In this document: piece after piece, positions 54,387 to 64,000 of the stretch
How positions within the stretch are numbered: the stretch's first letter is position 1
How the letters are laid out: the number at the start of each line of letters is the position of its first letter
Assembly (NCBI GenBank): GCA_027924585.1
Contig: BSBM01000307.1
Span: 10,934,001-10,998,000 of the forward strand
DNA length: 64,000 nt
Source of the DNA: Larix kaempferi
Taxonomy: Eukaryota > Streptophyta > Pinopsida > Pinales > Pinaceae
Direction: 5' to 3'
Position numbers and translations under genes: made by a program
Notes under the pieces: generated by a model
What the model saw: the letters and a program-made list of their open reading frames with translations, nothing else
The model's database searches: none
What the model was told of the DNA's origin: nothing

Positions 54387-57300
54387 AAATTTCCATCTTT
54401 GAAATGTGGGGTTTGGAGATATTAGATTAAAATTTTAAATATTTGATGTGGAATGTTTGATGTTGCAACAAAAGAGAAAAAATTATTGTATTTAAATTAA
54501 AATTTGTTTTAATATTTGTATGGAGGTTTGCTTATATTTTTCCCTCTAAGAATCAGAAAGAGGTGGGAAAGTTATTTTATTAAATCGTAGCATGAAATCT
54601 ATTGACTGAAATTCCACCTTCTTAGAGTTGTGTATGGATTGTTTGTAGAGGCGAGATAGTTATTTTATTAAATCCTAGCATAAAACCTGTTGTATTTAGT
54701 ACTGGAATTCACTTCTGTATTTAGTACTAGAATTCATCTCTTCAAAGTTGGGCGTGGATTATTTGTTAAGATGATAATATAAAATTGGGGCCTGGAAACA
54801 TTTATGCCCCCAACTCATGTAAGGAAGAAATAATTTCAAGAGGCGAATGTAAACAATAAGGGGAAAGTTCACTAGACCAATGGGGAAATTTAATAAGACT
54901 AGGGATGCAAATGTATTGAATTTCAAAATAATTTCAAGAGAACCCGAGATTTTTTGTTATAAAAAAGAAATATTTCTTAACTCTATTTTGTTCCCTAGGT
55001 TCAAAATCATACAATTTTTTAATGAATGCTTGCTTGCTTAAATGGAGAGGAAACCATATCAAGGTTATATCCCATTCTTTGTTAGACCATCGATTCATTG
55101 TATTTTTTGTAAATTATATAAAAGTATATTTTAATCTTGCTAAACAAAGCACTTTTAATTATAATGTCTCTGAGTTAAAGGACCATGCATGTCTATATAA
55201 CCTTAGGTGTTCTTGGGAATTTTCCAATTTTAGGTCCTTCCTTTGTCAATTTGGAATTTTTTAACCTAAAGAAGGGAATAATTCAAAGAGCTTGAAAAAC
55301 AAATTAGGTGATAAAACAAATATTCAAGATGATATTGTTAATGATCAATCAAGTTGGAGGATTGTGTCAAATCTAAAACTAAATTATTAAATATCAAGAT
55401 AAGAGTTTCTTAAATTCAATCTCATTCCATATAGACATGGATTAAGTAAGGAAATGAGATTTCTAATAAGGTTTTTAACCTTTGTGGATAAAATAATCAA
55501 AGATAAGAAATTTCTTGTCTTAGATATGGGCATAGAACAACCACTAACAATTCAAGAATTTACAATTTTTTCATAAAATTTAATGATATATTCACTTATA
55601 GAGGAATATTGATGATGGTAATGAGGAAATTATATAATTTTTCCTTCCATACAAGTAAACTATTATTTGGTTGAGTGAGATTGCTCACTTGTTGATCTTA
55701 GCTCCCTCACTTCCTCTTCGATGCTGGTATGAAAACACTCTTTGTTTCTTATGTGAGTATGGTTGTTAGTGTGTATGTGATTATAGTTTGTTTGTTTTAT
55801 ATGTGTATTTTCTTGTGGTCTATTTTTTTTTCTATGTGTATGTGCTTATAGTGTGCTTGTTTGTCTCCATGTATGTATTGATAATCTATATATCTATTTA
55901 TGTGAATGTGTTTACCTTTATGTTGGCCTAGGTGTGTGTATATGGCAATTGTGTTATCTTGAGAAAGGAATAGAGCAGGCAATGTAATACTACATTCTTT
56001 CATCTATTTTCACTTTAGTTCATCTTGGTTAACACTACCAACATAAATTCTCTTTGAAAGTACTTACAAATAATTTTACTCATTCAATGACTACTTATTA
56101 GAATAAGAAATTTTGGTGTAATTGCATTTTATATATCTCATTGGGTATTGTTTTTGTATTATCTTATTATAATGATCTCAATTAACCAAAAGAAAAGTGC
56201 ATTATCTAGAGTCTATTAACAATATTTATCCTTTAAGAAGGAAGGGTGGTGTTGAAGTATCTATCATTGATATGCTTTAGATGATAAATTAATGTAGTTT
56301 GCACTTGTCTAGTTTCCTATGGTGATGCTCTGCATTACTACGTAAATAGGTTTGTTGAAAACCTAGATATATGATTTGGTGTGTTATGTAACTAACAAGT
56401 TGTTTCCTTGGTTGAGCTAACTATGATGCAATATGTAGATCTAACTTTCAGAGTTCTTGTCACAAGCATGTTTCCTTGTTAAACATGGGGGGGTTTATTT
56501 TGGAGAATATTGTACTTGTTTTAATGGTTTTGTTTTTCTACCCCAAATTTCCCTAACCTTACCCTTGTGCAATTTTAGTCCCATTTATTTTTCTATCAAC
56601 ATCATGATACAACCATGTTTTTTATTGTTCATTGCAATAATACCACTAAAATAGTTTAAACTTGTGTTACTATTGAGTCATGATGAGGTGGGGGTATGTA
56701 TAGTTTGTTGGTGCCTTTTATCTTACTATATGCTCCACTTGTGTCCTATAAACCATAGTTTATCCATTGTTGTCTATTTTGTTTACTAGCCATGGCCTCC
56801 CTATGTGCATGGTCAAAATTTATTACTTGATGAGATCAAAGTGTACATTTTAGTGATTTTCTTAATTTTGTATATCTACATTTATAGGTCTCTTCTTTCC
56901 AAAATTTTAATGGCTTCTTTAAGAATTATAGATCTAAATGTTGTAATGATGCTATAAATTTCCTCAATCCTACAAATGTTAGATTATTGTTATTCCCACA
57001 CCCATATATTTTGGTATGTTTTGAATTTCAACTACTTAATCCAACATGATCAATCACAACTGTGTCTATCTATTCTACAAGTGGAAACTAATTCCTTCTT
57101 TTGTCAAATGTACATTGTACCTTTATGATGCCATTATTGCAGACAATAGTGATCAAGAATGTATTACTAATTCCCTTTCATGTGTATGCCTATACCATGA
57201 TATACATATCACATGAGTAAGAGGCAAATGTAAAATTTGAGATTTCAACTATATTTGATTGAGCTTAAGTGACCCCAAACAAACACATGCTCATGTTGTT

Positions 57301-58480
57301 TTTAGATAGTGATGCCAACATTGTTGTTTATTAGTATGGAAGAATTTGCAAATCAACATCAATGCCCTTTCCTTTATGTATTGATCTTTTTTTGTTTGCA
57401 TGATATTTTCAGAAGAATAATATTTTATGGCTTCATACAAAATGTAATAGATAATATTAACAAGGAAAAGGTGTTGGAGCTCCACACATTTCTCCATATT
57501 CCATATCAACATGGACATCACCTTCTACAAAGATTAAGAACATAATTTTAGTTCTTTTTGCTTAAACTCAATCAAATACTGCTACAATTTCAAAACAATC
57601 CTTATTGGATGACGTGTGTTGTGAATGCATGGCATGGGCATACACATGAAATGAAATTAGTAACCTTTATTTTTTGTTTTGAAAACTAATGGCACTGGAA
57701 AGGTACATAATACATTTTAAAATTGAAAGAAATAAAGTCCTAATATCTTGTTGGATAGACTCACATCTCATAGGCCACAATCACATAAGCAATTACATTA
57801 ATGTTGTGAGATGTAGTGTGTTTAATACTATTAGAGAATGTGATAGGGGTTGTGATGCATAATGAAATTCACACATTCGGTCTCCCATCTAATATAATAT
57901 CAGTTAGAAAGAATGTTGTCTAAAAGGTTTGAAAATATTTTATATGGATAAATTTGTTTTCATTCAAGGTGCTTAACCAACCATGACAAATAAATGATTC
58001 AAAGCTTTCTTTTGCATACTACAACTTAGTCAAACTCATTTTCATGAACCACATGCTATCCCTCTTATTTGCCAAAGACATAAAATGGGATCATTGTCCA
58101 TCTCAAACATTGACTCTTTGTAATTTTTATGTTGTGGCATTTACTTTATTGAATGCTCAACTTTGCTAATGTACAATATGTCTTGTGCCCCCAACTGCCT
58201 AGTTTTTTCAAGGCTTCATGCTTGTTTTTATCACATATGGTTTAGTGAGGTTTGATTTACTTTTATCCCTATCAAAAATGATGTATTTGTTTTTCGAAAC
58301 TCTTGATGTACTCAAATGGATCCCTAAATGTTGTTTATTTGATTTTTTGTGTGTCTTATAGCATTGAATATATAAATCTATTGAATTTGATTTTTTTGTA
58401 TGTATTCATGAAGAGAACATGGTGTCATCTCTAAATTTATATTTTAAATTTAAATTGTCATTTATATTTCTATATTTATT

Positions 58481-59600
58481 GTGTTTCACCTCTCTAGTTG
58501 TGTTCCTAATCCACTCAAACAACTATGTTGTGGAGTAACCTGGAAAATATGGTGTCACGACACTTGGAGGTAGTGTGCATAGGATATTTCCACCTGCAAT
58601 GGAATTCACTGATTGCTCAAGAATAAGAATATCTACTTCCTATTTTCAATGTTGGACGATCAACCGCTGGGTTTCTTCACTCAAATATGGAACAATGTCA
58701 ATATGCTTTTGGAATAATTGGAGTAGAATGCAACATTGTTCATGATATTGTACAAGATGTTGTAGTTGCGTATTATTCATTGAAAAGGATGAAGGAAGAG
58801 GGGTTGGTTCAAGTTGTTCCTTCTATTGTACTCCTGCCTCCTCTATCGGGGCATCTTCCAGTGGTGACATTTTTTCTACACCTTCTGACTACTACAATGG
58901 GTTCTCCTTTTTTCACCATCACCACCTATACTACTAAGCAGCTACTCTGCTTTCTTAACCAAAGTGTCATCTATAATTTCACCTAATCCCGTTGACGAAG
59001 AAGGGGATGCTTTTTCTTAGGATTTCATTATGCTAGTGGGTTGGCATGTTCGTGTTAAAGTTACAAAATCATGAGTCATTATCCAAGTCAAGCTTGTGTG
59101 TTAAGATTGAGCCTCATGTGTAGAGGCAGTTCCGTATATGAGCCTGAGTTGGACTAAGGAAAATTGGAGAAGAATCTTGAGTTCGACTCAAGAATGGATA
59201 AGTTTCATGTGTCGAGGCAAGTGCTTTGTATGTCAAAGTGATGATGTTGTACAATCTTGCGAGTCAAGGCTAAGTTCTTATGTGTCAAGACAGATCCTCA
59301 TGTGTTGAGGTGGTGCCTCATGCATTGAGGTGATGCTTTGCATGTTGAATAGTGTATGGTGTGTGATGTATTACTAACCATGGTTGAGCTATTAATTCTC
59401 CTCTAGAGACTGGCCACCTATAGAGTGAATTAATTTAGCATATAACCACTTGGAATGATAGTAGAACAATATGATCACATCATTGGTAAAATCTCCTTAG
59501 TATATTTGATTTGATAATTAATTAAGATGGCACATATTGACCATGCCAATAAGATGATATAAGATATGAGAGAATTCAAATTGCACATAAAGACTTAATT
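58481..59600. other. Unassigned sequence with GAGGC-type degenerate repeats
   Basis: No supported gene; a 99-codon frame at 58687 has no recognisable motif. From about 59100 to 59345 the phrase CTCATGTGTNGAGGCAG or CTCATGCATTGAGGTG recurs irregularly five to six times. This may be the upstream flank or the U3 of Cop5. Confidence 0.4.
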
Positions 59601-60307
59601 TAATAAAGTGAGAATTCAAATTGTTAAACTTTAGTGATATTAACAAAGAAGACTTCAATCAATCAAAGGAGAACTTGAATTGTTCGCTACAATGATGATA
59701 ACAAGAAAGATTTAAGTTAAGGGAGTTAACTAAGTGATAACAAAGAATATATAGTTAATTAAGTGTTTTTTCATGATGACACTTATGTTAAACTAAAAGA
59801 CGACACTTATGTTAAACTAAAAGATGATACTTGTGTTAAACTAAAAGACGACACTTAAGTTAGGCACCTAACTAAGTGGGCAATATTTCAGTTAAGGGGC
59901 GAGTTCATCCTAAAGTCAGTACTGTGAGTTAACATTATTGCATGAGAACTGGAGCACTCTTCTCCATGCAAGATTGATGTCTCCAAGGTTGGAGCGAATT
60001 TCAATGAAGTAAACTTTTGCATGAGACCAATATTAGTGAATTGGTTGATTGGAGTGTTATTATTCTAAGTCTCTCTTCTATATTTATCTCTCTTTATCTA
60101 TAAATTGCACCGGGGGTGCTTGATGTAAAAGACATTCTCTTCTATCTATCAATATACTAAGGAAGTTTTTGTTGGGGTTTTCTCCCTCAAGTCATAAAGG
60201 ATTTCCCTAGGGTAAATTCATGTGTCAAATGTGATTTCTTATGTGTATGATTGTTATTTTGATTTCAAGTACTATAGTGTTTCCAAATTAAAGATACAAA
60301 ATTAACA
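59601..60307 (+). repeat. Cop5 5' LTR (left border uncertain)
   Basis: The right end is firm: …AAAATTAACA directly before a primer site. A TATA box (CTATAAATTG) lies near 60098-60107. The left end should start TGTTAA…; the best candidate is TGTTAAACTTTAG at 59622 (686-bp LTR), but this is a guess because TGTTAAAC recurs inside the 24-bp repeats. Confidence 0.6.
59775..59864. repeat. 24-bp tandem repeat, about four units, in Cop5 U3
   Basis: GAYGACACTTATGTTAAACT with AAAA at 59775, 59799, 59823 and 59847 (the last partial). It lies about 230 bp upstream of the TATA box, where enhancer-like repeats often lie in LTRs. Confidence 0.85.
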
Positions 60308-60319
60308 TGGTATCAGATC
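60308..60319 (+). other. Cop5 primer-binding site
   Basis: TGGTATCAGATC directly after the LTR's CA: initiator tRNA-Met type with one mismatch (canonical TGGTATCAGAGC). Confidence 0.85.
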
Positions 60320-60398
60320 TCAGGGCGTGAAAGAGCTAAGTTCAGCAATCAATATTGAGCATACGTAGATCCCGAGTGTGCACAGTACTCGAAGAATT

Positions 60399-60908
60399 AT
60401 GGCTTCAATATTAGTAAGACCAGAAGACCGTCTTGAAGGAACTTAGAACTTCAATACTCGGAAGGCTAGGATTCTGAATATCCTGGAAGAGCATGATTTG
60501 GATGGCTATGCATCTAGTTTTATTGAAGAGCCTACTACTAATGCAGGGTGCACCAACTTCAAGAAGAATCAAGCCAAGGAAAAGAGGATCATTTATGATT
60601 TGGAGAAAGATAATTTGATGCCTGTGATTAATCCATTAAATACCGCAAAGGAATGCTTCCACACTTTGAAAAATATTTATGAGAAGAAGGCGCCTAGTAA
60701 AAATAGGGCATTGAAGAACAAGCTTCACAATATGAAGATGGAGAAGGATAGAGTTGTTGCTTCCTTCTTCACAGAGATCTCTCAAGTAAGAGATCAACTC
60801 ACGAGCATTTGTGTGACGGTCGATGATGATGATCTCATACAGAATACTGTCGATGGACTTCCATATTAATGGGAGACAATATTGGCTGCAGTAAATGGTC
60901 AAGAAGTG
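60399..60908 (+). pseudogene. Cop5 gag, truncated by repeat E2
   Basis: ATG at 60399 (MASILVRPEDRLEGT), then TAG, then NFNTRKARILNILEEHDLDG in the same frame. It continues with the UBN2-type Gag core (AKEKRIIYDLEKDNLMPVIN; YEKKAPSKNRALKNKLHNMK; VASFFTEISQVRDQL; VDGLPY). After a TAA at 60869 the reading WETILAAVNGQEV shows that gag went on, and it is cut at 60908 by the E2 LTR. A live version would form the particle shell. Confidence 0.88.
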
Positions 60909-61780
60909 TGTAATGCCCCCATTCAATTAAATTCATGACGGTGAAATACCACCAATCCTACTAGTTCCCTAGGTTGGATGGAGACATTGGAATTTGGAAT
61001 AAGGGGGATAATAAATGATGTTTGGACATTAGAAAGGAATAAGTATTTAATAAAGGAGATAAATAAATAAATACAATGGAAAATCAAAGTGGCAATTGAT
61101 CATGAAGACACATGGAGGTTGTGGGACCCACACAAGCTAGAATTTCTATGCCAAATGACATCCTCCTCTTGCAATTTCACATCCATGGGGAGTATAATGT
61201 TCTTGGGATGATTTGGAAGGCTCATACACTTGGAAATGTGAATCATAGGTTGAATTTGGATGGAAGTGTAACTCCCATGGAAGGGGAAGAGTCAAATGAG
61301 AAGTTCTTGGACACTTGGGCTAGATTCCCTAGCATCTCTAACAACAATGATGAAGATGCTATGACACCTATGAAAAATTGTAGACCTGAGGGCTGACATC
61401 TGACCAATATGACATGTCAGACCTAAAAATAGCATCTAAGTGAGTGCTCAAGGGAGTTATAGAAGGCCAAGAGATGCCTATTCGAATTGGTGGAAGGTGG
61501 AAGGCTAGGAAGTGGAAGACATGTGACAAAACTTGAATCACTCCCTAATTCGAATTGGATTGGAATCTATGGATGGCATTGGAACCTTAGAATACTAAGG
61601 ATGTTTATAAAATACAGGGATGAAGTAAGAGAGAGGCTTTTGATCATTTTCAAAATTTGCATTTGTGAAGAGAGCTAGTGGAGTGCTTCTCTACTTGCCT
61701 TAGACAATTTCGAGGGTGAAATATTCCCATCCTAGTTGGTAGTGGGAAAGGCCATTCAGACCTTTCATGGGAGGTTTAAT
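60909..61780 (+). repeat. LTR-like repeat E2 (TGTAATGCCCCC type)
   Basis: It starts TGTAATGCCCCCATTC inside Cop5 gag. It is related to E1 at 39562 over several blocks, including GGTTGTGGGACCCACAC and GTGAAATATTCCCATCC. It ends abruptly at GAGGTTTAAT where another LTR begins. The frames at 61112 and 61487 are not conserved in E1 and are not genes. Confidence 0.68.
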
Positions 61781-64000
61781 TGTAACATCCCGAAAAATCA
61801 CAAAAATTTAAAATTTTTAAAGTAGCAATAAATACTGAAATTGCTAATTCAAAAATTAAATATATACTAATCTTTTAACTAAAAATGATAACGGTAATTT
61901 ATACATCATAACACAAAATACATCTTTAGTTTTGATTGTGTTTAATGGTAATCTACGTGTTGTAATTAAGTTTATCTTATGATAAAGTTTTCTTGGCAAC
62001 TATTGACTGTTTTCTTTTGAATGGTGATGACGGGGTCCTACGGGGTACCCCGAGGTTTACTTAGATGTTTTAGCTAAAGCATTTAAACGTGTTTCCTTTT
62101 CGCAAATTCACAGGTAAGGGTATTACGACAATTCCAGTAATACAAGTAGTTCTAAATATGTTTTCAGTTAACCGTCAATGCTTAATAATAGCTCTATGTA
62201 CTTCCGTGCATGAGAATTGTTAATGGTATGGATCCCTGTCCTAATTCTGTAAGTGTTACTTTGGTCATGCTTACACTATGAATTATCAGCTGTGTGCTAG
62301 ATTACCATGTGTACGTGCTATTTTGATCCTGTCGTCATTTCACCAATTTGCATCGGTTGGTAATATCGTGAAATTTTCAACTTGTATAATGCTCTATACT
62401 ATGGAAACATGAAACAATTAGTTTATTTTGAATACATGAATACATTGGAAATTATAAATATAACTAGGTATTTTTATGCATTTCTCAATTTATATATGCA
62501 TGAAAATCATATTATTATAGAAATGTTTTATTATCATTCTACCATCATATTTATGATGATTATAATGTGAAATTGCCACACTATAAGATTGAACCTTTCT
62601 AACTATAGGATTATACCTTTCTATTTTAATATTTGTGCAATGTGATATAATATGCAATTTTGTGTAAAGGTATCGTAATATAAACAAACATTACGATGTT
62701 CAAAAAGATGTATTCTAAACTATGTACTAAGTATCAAACCCTTATATGTAATGTGACCTTAGTCATTTGAGAATTATAAAACATATATATGAACTGCGTA
62801 TTCGAAAGACCAACACTTTGGAAAATGGAATGAACCATAAGTTGTAACCCTAACTACTACCCTATGTATTAACGACTATAACCAATGATATTATATGATA
62901 TTAAACTTGGAAAACTAGAACAACATACTGACAAAGGTAATGAGAGGTATTAAATTCGCTGCAGTCAAGTGTTGGCAGGTTAAATGTGTCCCGTCCAGGT
63001 ATTAATGCTCCTAGCTAACCTCCATGGTGGAATGTACTGTTGGTTGTCAACGTAACCAACTTCACGTGGAAACTTGGTGGATGATACTGCTAGTAATTCG
63101 TGTTGTGCATAGTTGTCATGTGAATCACCTCTGAGCTGGACTTACGATTGTAAGGTTATTAATGGTAAATTAATGCTTGAATGCTTCGTAGAATGTGGTG
63201 CTATGCTGGCTCAAACCTCGCCCGTTGATCTAGATCTGTCTCGGTTTTGGGACTTCAACCCTAATCTCACCACTACGTCTTCGTTGATGTTGTTCTTGTG
63301 CATTCATTTGGTGATATCGGCTCGGTGGAGAGGCTGAAATTTTGCAATAGTTTAGGGTTTGGGGTTTGCTCGACTGAGGACTCCTTCCTCGGGTTCAATG
63401 GTGTGACCTGCAACTATAATTTAATGGTTTCTCAGGTTTTTAAGAAGGTTTAAGGGCCGAAGGTTAAGAGGTGAGGAATAATACTGTAATGCTTTGTTGT
63501 TGGGTGGTGCCAGAAGATTTCAATGTTTCAAACTTCAATCCTGTACAAATTCTTACAAGGTAATATCTTCGTTTTCAAACTGTTTAAGTTCTTTTTTTTG
63601 CTACTTTGGTTAATAACGTGATGCAATAGTTGTTAATCACTTCCTGAATTACTTGGCAGGTACCTTCATTAGCCTGCGTGTATGCCTGTACTGATACTTA
63701 TGGGAAATACGCTGCCATGCCATCCAGTAAGCCTCGGTGTTTCTTATTCCCGCAGGTTCTCCTGGCATGTTGGCCGAATCTTGATTTTTGACAAGAACTG
63801 AGAATAGTTCCTGGAAAATGTTTAAGCTATTGTGATGATAAACAAGAGCCTCACGATGTGTGTAAAGAGGATGAAATCCTCGACTCATTTGACTGCCCTG
63901 TCAAATGCAGCGTTTCGCTGTAACTTTTGATGAAATGTAAATGGTTTAAGATGTAATGCCAAAGGGTCGAACCCTCGGTCGATTTTAATGGAAACACAGT
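61781..64000 (+). repeat. LTR-like sequence H (TGTAACATCCCG start), runs to window end
   Basis: TGTAACATCCCGAAAAATCA is a typical start of a plant gypsy LTR, and it breaks E2. The following 2.2 kb has no supported ORF. The right border is not reached or not recognisable; part of this span may be other sequence. AATGTAAATGG near 63935 could act as a polyadenylation signal. Confidence 0.45.

Larger units (their letters stand above)
52260..58480. other. AT-rich region without identifiable element or gene
   Basis: About 6.2 kb with stops in all frames. Frames over 60 codons (for example at 54082, 55022 and 57309) show no motif and no neighbour support. Short tandem duplications are listed separately. 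A weak continuous reading near 53880-54230 and 54970-55600 (+) may be a very old decayed ORF, but I cannot assign it. Confidence 0.4.

Noticed and set aside
57291-57545. Opposed 76- and 78-codon frames
   Set aside because: They lie in AT-rich sequence with no motif, no start context and no neighbouring coding signal.
61112-61396. 94-codon frame in repeat E2
   Set aside because: The related repeat E1 does not keep this frame, so it is not under coding constraint.
1-64000. Host protein-coding genes, tRNA, rRNA or organelle-derived inserts
   Set aside because: Nothing other than retroelement gag/pol motifs could be recognised. The tRNA-like matches are only primer-binding sites of 12-18 bases.

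Overview
This window is plant nuclear DNA made almost entirely of nested, mostly decayed LTR retrotransposons. I see no host protein gene, rRNA, tRNA or CRISPR array that I can support. The elements are plant Ty1/copia types (initiator-Met primer sites TGGTATCAGAGC) and plant Ty3/gypsy types (chromovirus, Tat-like, and one with a tRNA-Asp primer site TGGCGCCGTTGCCGGGGA). Stacked insertions with no genes over 64 kb suggest a very large seed-plant genome. A gymnosperm is my best guess, but that is inference from style and not from a diagnostic gene.

Layout. (1) 1-3334: 3' half of a copia element, Cop1 (+), with decayed RT/RNase H, two satellite-like repeat blocks and a complete 3' LTR. (2) 3335-19810: a second copy of the same family, Cop2 (-), into whose RNase H Cop1 has inserted. 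Cop2 is split between gag and protease by (3) 6094-17716: a complete young element, TG1, with two 4,473-bp LTRs differing by only eight substitutions that I can count. It has a 5-bp target duplication (agtac), a tRNA-Asp primer site and one intact 639-codon gag-like ORF, but no protease, RT, RNase H or integrase. (4) 19811-21493: a minisatellite, a SIRE-like LTR fragment and a dead gypsy RT. (5) 21494-27025: Cop3 (-), a copia element with a long repeat-filled 3' region that carries a solo LTR. It is interrupted by (6) 27026-35003: Gyp1 (-), a chromovirus with a 1,162-codon uninterrupted gag-RT-RNase H-integrase frame from which zinc knuckle and protease are missing. (7) 35004-39561: a dead Tat-like gypsy (+) with a plant-type RNase H ahead of RT. 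(8) 39562-40743: an LTR-like repeat. (9) 40744-47466: SIRE-like Cop4 (-), in which gag is followed directly by a long 3' region and LTR with no pol; about 2.06 kb of it is present twice. (10) 47467-59600: a TG1-type element end, a pyrimidine tract, an unrecognised decayed ORF series and AT-rich sequence with short tandem duplications. (11) 59600-64000: 5' end of copia Cop5 (+), broken by an LTR that is itself broken by another LTR.

How the parts relate. The live-looking piece is TG1. It supplies LTR promoters (TATA box and a TGACGTCA palindrome), a primer site and a Gag-like protein, and would have to borrow protease, RT and integrase from an autonomous partner that is not in this window. Gyp1 retains RT and integrase motifs but lacks protease and has a changed RNase H catalytic residue. 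Stop codons in the older copia copies fall where the sister copy has CAG, which fits decay of methylated cytosines in silenced repeats.

Limits. Domain calls are from motif reading by eye. Outer ends of elements that leave the window, and several LTR borders, are estimates.
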